Shown here: one piece after another, positions 48,498 to 58,687 of the stretch | Layout: every line of letters begins with the position of its first letter | Numbering within the stretch: the first letter of the stretch is position 1 | From: Amphirosellinia nigrospora | Lineage: Eukaryota > Ascomycota > Sordariomycetes > Xylariales > Xylariaceae | Assembly (NCBI GenBank): GCA_004123355.1 | Contig: SCHM01000002.1 | Coordinates: 4,375,569-4,439,568, forward strand | Reading direction: 5' to 3' | DNA length: 64,000 nt | Notes under the pieces: generated by a model | Told to the model about the DNA's origin: nothing | Seen by the model: the letters and a program-made list of their open reading frames with translations, nothing else | The model's database searches: none | Translations under genes and position numbers: made by a program

Positions 48498-49147
48498 ATG
48501 GCAGACGCCGAGCTAGAACAGGTACGCGCATCGCATCGCATCGCATCTCCCCGCCTGCATCACCCTCGATAGATACCTTCCCACCATATCATCTCCGGCC
48601 ATACATGAGCGTGCCGAATTAATCACAAATAACAGATCCGTAAAGCTCGTCTCGAGCAGCTCAAGGCACAACAAGGCGGCCCGTCGTCAGGCGGAGGGGC
48701 AGGTGGGCAAAGCCAAGCCGAGGCGCAACAGCAGTGAGTTCTTTCTACCCAGCTCACACCTTACACCTGATATTTACCCAGCTCGTCATGGCTAACAAAC
48801 CACAGGCAAGAAGGTACATTTCCCTTCTATTCATCTACTCTTTACCATTTATTCTAATTTCTTTGTGTCCTCCAGCCGAAGCCCGCCAATCCATCCTCAA
48901 CCAGATCCTACACCCCGAAGCCGCCGACCGCCTCGGCCGGATCCGGCTCGTCAAGGAGAGCCGGGCCACCGAGGTCGAGAACCGGCTCATCACCCTCGCG
49001 CGCACGGGCCAGCTGCGACAGAAAGTCACCGAGGCCCAGCTCAAGGAACTGCTCTCGGCGGTCGCGGAGAATAAGGAGGAGGAACGCATCGTTGTTGCTA
49101 GGCGAAAGGGATGGGATGATGAAGATGATGATTTGCTGGATTTGTGA
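48498..49147 (+). CDS. PDCD5-like DNA-binding protein (TFAR19 family)
   Basis: A 133-residue protein in four exons: 48498-48521, 48636-48733, 48806-48813 and 48876-49147. The third is an 8-base micro-exon. MADAELEQ, IRKARLEQLKAQQG, then EARQSILNQILHPEAADRL and GRIRLVKESRATEVENRLI and RTGQLRQKVTEAQLKELL match the PDCD5 helical core closely. The C-terminus is acidic (WDDEDDDLLDL), as usual for the family. The spliced length is a multiple of three with no correction. Family members in animals are linked to apoptosis and chaperonin function; the fungal role is poorly known. A GCATC pentamer repeat lies in the first intron. Confidence 0.92.
48527..48547 (+). repeat. CGCAT pentamer repeat in intron
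   Basis: Four tandem CGCAT units directly after the donor site of PDCD5 intron 1. Confidence 0.7.
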
Positions 49148-49439
49148 GGGGTCATCTCGTGGTGGGTTGATGGAGTCGCGATCGAGGCGGGCAGAGAAGG
49201 GGGGATGCGTGAACAAATACCCAATACCCGAGATAGGAGGGAAAGGGGAAAAGATGAAGTGATGGGCGAAAGATTGCATGGCCTGGCGTTACCCGGAAGA
49301 CTTTTTAGGGGTATATTCTATCTCGGTATATCTCTATCTAATTGATTTATGGTACAGCAAAGTACAAAAATAATTATACAACACCCTTCCCTTCCCGGGT
49401 CCCATCTTTTTCCCGTTTTACCGTCATAGGTATTTTACC

Positions 49440-50320
49440 CTACTGGGCAACAACAGGCGGCGCACCGGCAGCAGACGCCGCAGCCAGAGCGGCCTCCTTC
49501 GCCCTCCTCCTCGTCACGCTCCCGTTTCCGAATATCTCTCAAATCAGGCGGCGCCTCAATACCCAACCTTGCCCGGAGCGCATCGACATCCGTCTCGAGC
49601 TCCTCCTCCAATACACATTAATAACCTCTTCACTCCGCAGCCCATTCCGCACAGCCCAGGGGCCATAGATGGACCAGAACCGCTTCCTCTCGGCCGGTTT
49701 GAGGGTCGCGATAGCCAACACCGACAGCCCCGTCATAGGCAGCAGGGTATTCGCAAATTCAAACGCCTTGAGCGCTACCTCCCCCTCGCGCACCACCGGC
49801 AGCCCTGTCAATGCGTGGTAGAAATCGTGCGACTCTCGGTATCGCTGGATCACGTAGGCGCACTCCTCGTCGTCTATGTACCGCACCCCGGCCCGCGTAT
49901 CGGGGGTCACGCCCTCGCGGTCCAGCCAGGCCACGTACGTCGCCCCTACCGTATTCGCCGGCAACGAGCGCAGACGTGGGAGGTCTAGGCTCGTGGATGT
50001 GATCCGTGGCCGGTCGCGCAGGATTCGTCGTCCGGTGGCATCTGCTAGCATGGCGCGGCGAAGTCGGTTCGCGAAGTAGGGTGTTGCGGTCGCTTCGCCG
50101 AGGGCGGCGATCAGGTCCCGCGCCGAGGGTCGAGGAAGGATAGCACGCCCGACCCGATGGCGAGGGCGGCGCGCTCGATGCCTGTGAGAGGGACATGGCC
50201 GGGGTAGTTGGGCGGTGGGCGGTTTAAGACGGAGAATGGGCGGCGTTGGGGGGAGGTGTGGGGAGATTTTGAATTCGAGGTTGAGATTGAGGTGGAGGTG
50301 GAGGTGGAAGATGGTGTCAT
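49440..50320 (-). CDS. COQ4: Ubiquinone biosynthesis protein COQ4, mitochondrial
   Basis: About 293 residues. COQ4 organises the coenzyme Q synthome on the matrix side of the inner membrane. The core reads [39 protein letters not shown], then [15 protein letters not shown], which carries the HDxxxH-type metal motif, and [21 protein letters not shown]. The stop is at 49440-49442. The start at 50320 gives a Ser/Thr-rich leader; an ATG at about 50391 followed by [11 protein letters not shown] looks more like a mitochondrial presequence and could be the real start if a base is missing between them. Frame breaks: G lost near 50123, G lost near 49608 and one extra G near 49503. With these the length is a multiple of three. 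It is head to head with the MIX17-like gene. Confidence 0.88.
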
Positions 50321-50947
50321 TGACAAAGACGACTGCAGTGGTATGAGGTCCGACTGCGGCAGGCAGATCGCACGTAAAGTGGGAGAGATTTCATCTTGGC
50401 TCGGTGAAAGGAGTTGATGCCCCCTCAGCTCGTATCTTCTTTCTTGAATTGTCTAGATAAAAGAAGTTTAGATTTACTAAGGGAGAATTTGTAGAGTCCC
50501 TAACCTGTTAATCTTGGTGAATTATGACATGAATGACCATCGAACGATGAGGTATCAAAACGGTACCTCTCTCACCCACCGGATAACTTGGCGGGGCCGT
50601 ACAATGGTGGGCTCGGTACCGTCAACCCCCGAAAACCCAGTATGGCAGGCGGTATGCCACTGCTCGGATGGAGATGATCCAATGACAGCGCTAGCATTGG
50701 CCACTCAGCTAAGACGCAGATCTAGCAGCTTCCAGCCCGAGCTCTCTCATTCGTCCGTCGGACCCGTCGTCCTCCATTTTTCTGCTCTTAAAGCCGAGAC
50801 AGATACCCTGAACCTCGCCTACCTATTTTTACAGCGTATTCATCCATTCCGTCCATCGTCCACCTCACTGTCCCACAACGACGCCAACTTCGCTCTCACG
50901 TCAACACTCATTTTCACAACAAAAACAACCTCGTGAAATCAGCAAAA
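50321..50947. promoter_or_regulatory. Shared upstream region of two mitochondrial-protein genes
   Basis: A 627-bp gap between the divergently transcribed COQ4 and MIX17-like genes. Both products act in mitochondria, so a shared promoter is plausible. No specific factor site was assigned. Confidence 0.45.
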
Positions 50948-51455
50948 ATGCCTCGTCAACGCTCCGCTGGTCGTCCCGCCGCCCGTCCCACGGTGCCCGC
51001 CCGCGCCGCACCTTCACAACAGCAGACTCGTCCCGCGACGACGTATGCCCCGTCCCAGGCCCCTCATGCGCCGACCGCCACCGCTCCCGCACCCGGAGCA
51101 TCCCAGGGACCGGGTCTGTTCGGCCAGATGGCCAGCACGGCAGCGTACGTTTTCCTTTCCCTCTCCCACCCCCCACCTAAGAGTATACAAACTAACGCTC
51201 CCCAGCGGTGTAGCCGTCGGCTCCTCCATCGGCCACGCCATCGGCGGTTTCTTCGGCGGCGGCTCCAGCGAGGCGGCTCCCCAGCAACAGACCAATGCCG
51301 CGAACAGCAACCAGAGCGAGCAACTCCACAACAACTGCGCCGGCGCCGCCGAGAGCTTCACCAAGTGCATGGACGACAACAATGGAAACATGCAGATCTG
51401 CAATTGGTACCTCGAGCAGCTCAAGGCTTGCCAGACCGCTGCTCGGCAGTACTAG
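50948..51455 (+). CDS. MIX17: Twin CX9C mitochondrial protein, MIX17/CHCHD2-CHCHD10 type
   Basis: A 148-residue protein in two exons, 50948-51144 and 51206-51455. The N-terminus is Arg/Ala/Pro rich (MPRQRSAGRPAARP) and can act as a targeting signal. A central hydrophobic glycine segment reads GVAVGSSIGHAIGGFFGGG, the family mark. The CHCH domain has CAGAAESFTKC and CNWYLEQLKAC, two perfect CX9C motifs, which form two disulfides on import by Mia40 into the intermembrane space. The spliced frame is intact. The overall order is that of yeast Mix17 and human CHCHD2/CHCHD10. Confidence 0.9.
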
Positions 51456-52117
51456 GTTGTCGAGCTTGGTTGGGATGGTGGGATGAGGTTGAGTATGATG
51501 GGAGAAGGGGAGGGAGAGGGACAGGGAGGGTGAGACTGAGGTTAGATCGTATGGTGCTGGCCTGTCTTCATGGCTCTTTCGGATGAAGTTAGAAATACGA
51601 CCTCTGGACCTTAGATCGCCTTCGAGGAATACGCGACTGCCCTATGTATATATCAACTACGTCGTGTCATCTCGTTTCCGCCATCTTTTTTTTTCTCATT
51701 CAGGAAAAGCTGGGGTCAGTGAGGCATTCGAATCTTTCGCGTTGCATTTTTAAACCGCAACTTGGGACATGTCGCATACACCGGACTGGTACTGATGTAC
51801 CCAGCCTGGGGTAGTTACTGAATGAACACTCTACTCTTCACGAATAGGAAAATCAATTTGACTCACATGGGAATGATACACCTTGTGACTTGAACGTGCA
51901 TTACAAGGTTGACTGGTGAAATGCTCACTATTCATCATGCGGCTCATTTCCTCCTCCGTGGAAGCTAGCTAACGGCAGGCGAAAAAAGTAGGGACACAGG
52001 GGTAAGACGGGATTATTTTTTTGTGTTTCAAGCATATACAATGCGACAAATGTACTATCGATATATACAAAGTATGGGCGAGTCGGGTCAAATGGTCAAA
52101 TGCACACAGCAGACCCC
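51456..52117. other. Convergent 3' regions
   Basis: Between the MIX17-like gene and the PanE-like gene. A T-run lies at about 51686-51697. No gene seen. Confidence 0.45.
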
Positions 52118-53501
52118 TTAAAAGTCCTCCAGCTCAAACTCGATAAGCTCCTCGGGGTCGGGCGGGGCTGTCCGCCGCCGATGAGATCGGTGTCCGTCAT
52201 GTAAGGGGTCATGCCGAGTAGATCGTGCCTCAGCTCCACCGTCGCGCGCTCACACGGGCCTTGACGATCTCGAGTGCCATCCTATTCAGTTGGTGGTCCA
52301 GCCAAGCTCCTCGGCCGCCGGACGATGTACCCGTTGAAATAGTCGACGGGCGGTAGGTCGCCTACCGGATCTGCTTGATCCAGTGGCTGGTGTTGGCCTG
52401 CTGCGCCACGAGAAACGTCCGCAGCTTCCGCCGGAACGCGTTGCCGGTGAAGTAGCTTCTTGAGCGGGTTGGCCTGGAGCTCGGGAGCTGGGGACACGAT
52501 GGTCAGCGTCTCGTCGAGGAGATCTTCATAGGTTCCGCGCGTGAGTGTTGCATGAGATGTCTTGTACTTGCAGCCCTGGATGACCGAGATGGCGTCGGGC
52601 CGCGGAACAGAATATTACCAGGGTAGTTTCAACACAAACCAGGGCAAGCTGACAACGTGAGTGTTTCGGTCGACGATAGAGCTGCGCTAGGTTTGGGCTT
52701 GGCGCATGCCTCGTATGCCACGCTCTATTTAGGGATCGCCGAGCCTCCTGTTTCGACCGTACAAATAGAGAGGCCCGCTGCTTCTGCTTCATAGAATACA
52801 TCTTGCTCGAGTACTTGCTCACTCGGTGGGTGCTGTGGCCGAGCACGAAACTGGGCCGCTCTCGGCATCGGGGAAGACGTATCGGTTGATTTGTTCTACT
52901 AGCCCGAGTCCAGGGTGGAGCAGACAAATGGTGGTTCGGCGGTCCATGCGATGACGCAACTCGTGATGGAGGAGATGACGGCCGTGCTCGTGGTGTCGAC
53001 AATGAGATTATCCAAGAAATATTCCGTCTCATCGCCATATCTGAGATACTCGGATGCATCCAGGATGCGCTCCGGATAGGGGATTTCGGCCGAAGAAACA
53101 TATTGGCCTCGATCATCGTATAGACTCAGTCTCCGACTCTCTTCGCCCCAGCGACTGAGCACTTTGCGATGGTGGGCGAAGATGCTGACGGGCACCTCGC
53201 GCGTGGACGCGACGGCGTGGGTGACAAATCTGGCGTGGGCGCTGAACCCTAGAATGTGAACTCGTCTAGACAGTGATGGGTCGATTCCCCCATCGTCGAT
53301 GTCGCCCATTTCGTAGCTTTGCTGCTGCAACTCGTCGGGGGTAAATCGTTCCTCGACCGGTATGCTATCCCGAATAGCGGCCTCTATCTTGTTCTCCGTT
53401 TTGTCGTCCCTCGCCGTGGGATCGTTCGATCCGGCTTTTTTTACGCTATGGCTGCTCTCCATGCTCTCCGTTTCCCATCCCCAGTTATAGGATTCCCACA
53501 T
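52118..53501 (-). CDS. Ketopantoate reductase (PanE/ApbA)-like protein, frame broken
   Basis: An NADPH-dependent reductase fold of roughly 440-460 residues. The ATG at 53501 opens MWESYNWGWETESMESS; a Rossmann start follows (RRVHILGFSAHARFVTHAV), then VSIFAHHRKVLSRWGEESRR and FLDNLIVDTTSTAVI. The C-terminal PanE domain is readable in several frames: LKKYFTGNAFRRKLRTFL, ANTSHWIKQIR, DYFNGYIVRR and DLLGMTPYMTDTDLIGGGQP, ending at a stop at 52118-52120. The frame changes near 52890, around 52730-52800, near 52445, 52380 and 52310, and near 52170 (C lost). Possible introns within 52540-52660 were not resolved. Known relatives reduce 2-dehydropantoate in the pantothenate pathway; fungal paralogues are often of unknown function. 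Confidence 0.65.
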
Positions 53502-54621
53502 TTGGCTCCTTCTAACAGTGTCCCAACTGACTCATTTGTTTCTCGTACTTTGGTCGCTGATACCGGCGGTTTCTTACTCGTTGGGCGTTTGATTTCCGGT
53601 GTGAGGGTAGAAAGCGAGGGTTGTACGCGACGAAAAGTGAGGAAGGGGGCTTCTGCTCGTCGGAGTCGGTAGCAGCGACAGCGGTAGAGGTAAAGGAGAG
53701 TGACGTGCTGGCCCCCGGCCCACCGACGGGTTATCGTAAGGCCATGTCGAGGATCTGCGCGGTATTCGCGGAAAGGCCCGCGCGAGCGGTCGGCGGAGGA
53801 TGTGGGAATACAGGATGGAGACTCGTCGTGGCGATTATATCGATCTCATCTCAATGGTCGAGGCGTAATCCTAACAAAGGACGGCCAGGCCCCGAGCCGC
53901 CGGAAATGTTGATCGCAGTATCACTGGCTAGTGCAAGACCACAACATACAAGGAGACTCGTATCGGTGGTGGGAGGTGGGAGGTGGGAGGTGGGAGGTGG
54001 GTAGAGAGGCGAGGATGGATCCAAGATGAGGGGCTCGTCAATAATAATAAATCGATGTGTAATAAAAGTATAACATACAATACAACCGAGCCAGAAGCCA
54101 ATAGGAATGAAAACCCAGCGTTTCTCTGCTCTAGTATGAAAGGAAATGGGAAAAGTCGGGCGAGGCGATGTTCGTGATCATGGTCATGATCATGACGGCA
54201 GCCGTAAGAGTTGGTGACCAATTCAATTTTTGTTAGACTGGGTAGACAATCCAACGCGAATGCCGGCGATCCACAAAGTGACCCGCAGATCCGGGTCCAG
54301 GTTCATTATGAGATTTCGTCCAATGATTGGCTCGCAATTGTTTGCTTGACACTGAGGTGTGGGCCATGTGGATACCCCTGCATCTTCCGATAAGATTTCT
54401 GCCACGAGACACCGCTATAATTCATAGTTCCTGTGTTCCTGTGGCTTTATGCGCGCATCTCACTCACTAATACCTAAAGAAGTACCTACGCTTCGAGAAT
54501 CCAGCGTTCCGCCGACAGCAACAATACTAACTAACTAACTACCTGATAACGCAGACGTTTAAAACCCCGAGTTATTCATTTACATGTGACACATGCACGC
54601 TTGCCTTGAGTAGTCCCAGCC
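53502..54621. promoter_or_regulatory. Divergent upstream regions with G-rich repeat
   Basis: A 1.1-kb gap between the PanE-like and LRP1 genes. It contains the GGGAGGT repeat at 53968-54003 and ACTA units near 54528-54542. No coding homology. Confidence 0.45.
53968..54003 (+). repeat. (GGTGGGA)n repeat, possible G-quadruplex
   Basis: Four to five tandem GGTGGGA units giving regularly spaced GGG tracts on the plus strand. Confidence 0.75.
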
Positions 54622-55466
54622 ATGGACCCCGCTAACATCCTTCCCGTGCTTGAGCGCCTCGACGATGCTGTCGACAACCTCGACGATGCACTACAGCCTC
54701 TAGTCAATAACATGGCCGATGTGGCTTCGAAGCTGCCTCTGCTCGACAAGGCCAAGCTCTACGTGCTCATGACTTATTCTATTGAATCTATGTTGTTTTG
54801 TGAGATGCATCTCCGAATCCACAGGGCCAACTGTGTCTCTCGCTAATCAGATCTCATCACAGCTGCCCTTCGTTTAAATGAGGTGGACGCGAAGGAGCAT
54901 CCCATCTTCAAGGAACTGACCAGGGTACGTCAGTACTTTGACAAGATTAAGAACATCGAGTTTCCTCCCAGAAACCCCAACAGACTCTCAATAAAGAAGC
55001 CGCCATCCGATTGTCAGTGTCTTGAAATCTTTTTCCTTTCTCTCCTTCTCCATGTTCTTCTCGTTGAATCTTTCCCCGTGCTTCATAGCCTTCAATCGGC
55101 ACGCTAATCGTTTGTAGTATACGGTCGGATTTAGCGGATAACAAGGAGATCAACACCAAACTTGGTGAGATGATTGCCAAGGAACGCGCAAAAGCAGCCT
55201 TGAAGAATTCCAAGGTCGGCGAAAAGCGCAAACTAGACGTGGTAACTCCTGTAGAGAAGTCCAGTGAGGAGCCCGAGTCTAAGGACAGCGATAATTCGGG
55301 AGACGACTCTGAGGACCAAGTTGAGCCAGAGACTGAGCTGCAACCAAAGAAGAAAGCCAGGAAAGATAAGAAAGATAAACCTGAACAGAAAGAAAAGAAA
55401 AAGAAACGGCACAACAAGGATAAGAGTAAGAAAGAGAAGAAGAGCAAGAAACCCTCCAAGGCCTGA
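54622..55466 (+). CDS. LRP1: Exosome cofactor LRP1/RRP47 (C1D family)
   Basis: About 225 residues in three exons: 54622-54799, 54863-55012 and 55118-55466. The Sas10/Utp3/C1D helical domain reads LPVLERLDDAVDNLDDAL, LPLLDKAKLYVLMTYSIESML, ALRLNEVDAKEHPIFKELTR, VRQYFDKIKNIE and, across intron 2, KEAAIRFIRSDLADNKE. The C-terminal third is a Lys-rich basic tail (KKKARKDKKDKPEQKEKKKK) after an acidic patch, typical for the nuclear exosome partner that binds Rrp6 and RNA. Intron 2 uses a GTCAGT donor. One C is missing near 54978 in the run before QQTLNKEAA; with it the spliced length is divisible by three. Confidence 0.88.
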
Positions 55467-56024
55467 GGACATCTCTATATCAACTTGAAAATTTGAATCA
55501 CTATCGAGACTTCTACTCCGATGCTTACCAGCCATCTTGCTGTTAAAGTACGCTCTTCAAAACCAATACACGGGCGAACGAATGCCAGCCTGTCTCAACT
55601 TCTACGGCATTATTGGCGTGCGGCCGGTTCGGCCACCCGCGGTTGAAGGAGATGGGAGGAGGGAGAGGGGAAGACGCGTGCGTACGAGACTGACCAGCCT
55701 AAACGATTGGCGTCGGGTAGTGCTGACACACGAGCAAGGCAGATTAACGTTCTCGTAGAGGTTACGATATCGTAATACGATGTGGAGATTAATTCAATCC
55801 TCTGAACGAAGAGCAAAATAGTTCGACTCTTGCGATATTGGCGTGCTGCCCTCACAGTTACCTTTTCGGTTATATCGAGACACTACTTCCGCCGGTCGAA
55901 CGAGGCTCGCAAACGAAGTTTAGATAATTATATGATATAATACAAATGTTCTTCGAGTGTGTCGAAGAAAGCCACCAGTCGGAAACGCCACTTTGTCTTT
56001 CTAACTCGTCGCCAATATACATCT
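55467..56024. other. Convergent 3' regions
   Basis: 3' regions of the LRP1 gene and the secreted-protein gene. Open frames on both strands lack homology. No gene seen. Confidence 0.45.
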
Positions 56025-56932
56025 CTAACATTGGCTTTCCCAGCCAATGACAACATTAAAGTTGTCTGCATCGAATTCTTGGCCCCGGCAGAACCTATGA
56101 CCATGATAGTTATCTTGGCCGCACTTCCCGATGATATCGTCCACGTACGACGCGAGACCTGCGCATGGTGGAGCGATAGGCTCCGTATTGTCGTTGCACA
56201 ACCACACTGCCGCATTTCTAGTGCATGTAATAACCGAGCAGACACGCGGCCCGCCGCCCACGGTACAGGTGCCGGACATCTTAGAGATCTTGTCTTTCGA
56301 GTCCTCGGCATTGGAGGTAAGCGGCCCGTGGGAAGCCACGTCCTCGCCTCCCACTCCACAGATGATCCCGGCCTACGACAATGGGGGTTAGTTTTTGTTA
56401 CTCGTGCTTCTGTTATTCATCTCGGTTGCTTCAAGCAGAGAGGAAAATAATAGGCCGCTCACCTTATCGCGTTTTCGGAGAGGGGCTGGGGATACATTGG
56501 AATCGCGATGAAGGCTTTCCCAGGTGAAATCTCTCTTCACGTCCCGTATTTGCCTCGTTACTTCCTGTATGTAGAATCTTGTAAGTAACTAAACGAGGTA
56601 GCTGGGGGCCGACAAGCTATTTTCGACGATGGGAAGTGGCTCTGATGCCGGCCTTTGGTATTCAACACCGAACTGACCTCGATTGTGCCGTTAAATGAGA
56701 CCTCGGGACCTGCTTCCTCAATAACACCAGTCCAGGTCATGGGCTCGACTTTATATCCTTCAGGTAGTTCAGAGCGCATACTCAAGGGTTCATCGGCGTG
56801 TAGCTAGCGATCTGTTAGTTATTCCGCTTCACTAGCCGGGCTATAATCGCAAGGTAGTTGGGATATGCGTACAATTACTTCCGCGGCAGCTACTGCGCTC
56901 ACGGCAGCCAGGATGATATTGTAGCATCTCAT
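56025..56932 (-). CDS. Secreted cysteine-rich protein, four exons
   Basis: A 209-residue protein assembled from exons 56879-56932, 56678-56803, 56463-56564 and 56025-56372; exon phases are all zero and no frame correction is needed. Exon 1 is exactly a signal peptide (MRCYNIILAAVSAVAAAE). The middle part, DEPLSMRSELPEGYKVEPMT and WTGVIEEAGPEVSFNGTIE, is followed by LRKRDKAG, a possible Kex2 cut, so a mature form of about 115 residues could be released. That part holds ten cysteines (first in GIICGVGG, then TCTVGGGPRVCSVITC, WLCND, PPCAGL, GKCGQ, RFCRGQ and a terminal ESQC). It resembles uncharacterised secreted proteins of plant-associated ascomycetes; the function is unknown. It lies beside a GH3 enzyme, close to the AT-rich block. 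Confidence 0.75.
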
Positions 56933-57629
56933 GGTAGATTTCGTCCTCTGCTCTTCGTTTGGTAACGTGTTTACAGTTCCCTAATTTACAAAATCTTGAG
57001 GGCCACGAACATATATAGACTTGAGGCTTAAATACTTATAGATCAACATATGTCGTTTTGACACTACTTTAGAGCCTTGACTAGGTTGTTTGCATAACTC
57101 AAATACAGTCTATCGGTAAGTTGGACGTCTGATTTTCTGACTTCCATCCCTGCCAGCGGTTATTGCAACGTTGCTGTTGGCCTGGCTCTAGATGTACTTG
57201 AATCAAGGGCGAATCATTTCGAATTACGCGAAGCTACAAACGGCGTAGTGGGTGCTGGACATCTACGAGATACGCTTGAAGCTGGACAATGCTTGACTGA
57301 TCCTGTCGGTTTGGATCCATATTCTTGATACCTTGTCCTATCAGCAGCTTCGTTTTAGCTGGTTCCATTGGGTCGGGAATTAAATAAAGTCACATGAGGT
57401 ATTAGTGAACTTCAGGGTAATTTCTTGTTGATGATGATGTGTGATTCTATATTAAATATAGCTCTTTTGTAGTAGTTCAAGCACCTGACGGCCGAGATAT
57501 TTCAGGCTGCGGGTTTTGCGATAGTATTGATTGGCCGCCTGATCCGGCATCATATTCTGCATGGAGTCTTTCTCCCCTAGATAATTATCCACAACCCCTT
57601 AACAAGGTGCTGTTTGACATGGCCATACC
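56933..57629. other. Intergenic
   Basis: Upstream of the secreted-protein gene and downstream of the GH3 gene. No gene, RNA or repeat recognised. Confidence 0.5.
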
Positions 57630-58687
57630 TCACAACGGATTTCTCAGGGAAGAGACACGTGAAGTTGACGCAGAAAACGTAGACCCGCTCAGCGACCCCG
57701 AGTTGACAGCCGTCACCAAAGCACTAACGATGCTCTCCCCCTGAGTCACGTTTCTTGCCGCCGCGAGAATAAGATCTACGCCCGCCGCCATCGCGAGAAC
57801 GCCGCGCTCGGCATCCGTCCCAAAACCTTGCAACCCACCCGCCTCGATCGCATCCGTGATTACAACCCCCTTGTACCCCAGTCGCCCGCGCAACTCCCCC
57901 TGAATCCACTTGCTACTAAGCCCGGCGGGATATTGGGTGTCGAGCGCTGGATACAGCGCCCACGAGGTCATGATCATCCCCACCCCGGCGCCGATGGCCG
58001 CCGTGTAAGGCGCCTCGTCGATGACCCGCAGGTCCGCGAGACTGCGAGATATCGTCACGGGGCGAACATCCGTGTTCTCCGTGGCCGACGCGGCGCCTAA
58101 ACCAGGAAATGCTTCGCCGTCGCCACCACGCCTTGCGCTTGCTGCGCTTTGATAAACGCCGCGCCACACTCGGCCACGACGGCCGAGTCGTTGCTATACG
58201 ACCGCTCATTCTGGTCCTCGAAGTCACCTGGCGCGTGATACACGTCCAGCACGGGGGCCAGGTTCCCGTTGTTGTGGTACGCCTTTAGCGCCGCGGCGGC
58301 CTGGACGCCTGCCGTATTCCCTGCTGCCTCATGGTTCGATTGTTGCCCTATCATCTTCTCCGAGAGCGTTGGACCGCCGGGTAGCCGCTTTACTTCCCCG
58401 CCCTCTTGGTCCGTGAGGATTAGCAACGGCCCCTTTATGTTGCAGCCTGCTGTCGCGTAGGTGGATTGCAGGCTGGAGAGGTACCCTGGTAACGTGGAGT
58501 CGACGTTGTCTTTGAAGATGATCACGCCGCCGAGTTGGCATTGGCTTGCGAGTGTTGTGAGCCGCGCCGGGTGGGCGGTGCCCGCGTAGGAGAAGATCAC
58601 ATGCGCACCCGCGTCGGAGGCGGTTATGGAGAGTGCCGTGCCGCAGAGGGTCGCTGCCGCTAGGATTAAGCGTACGAGAGTCGTCAT
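57630..58687 (-). CDS. Secreted glycoside hydrolase family 3 enzyme, N-acetylhexosaminidase-like
   Basis: About 352 residues, no intron. The ATG at 58687 gives a signal peptide (MTTLVRLILAAATLCGTALS). The TIM barrel of short GH3 enzymes (NagZ-like) follows: LGGVIIFKDNV, GPLLILTDQEGGEVKRLPGG, NGNLAPVLDVYHAPGDF, VVATAKHFPGLGAAS and YKGVVITDAIEAGG, where the Asp of TDAIEAGG sits at the nucleophile position. There is no second GH3 C-terminal domain, consistent with beta-N-acetylglucosaminidases. One C is missing near 58102 inside KHFPGLG; adding it makes the coding length divisible by three. The protein would act outside the cell, perhaps on chitin or bacterial wall fragments; the substrate is inferred. 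Confidence 0.85.
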
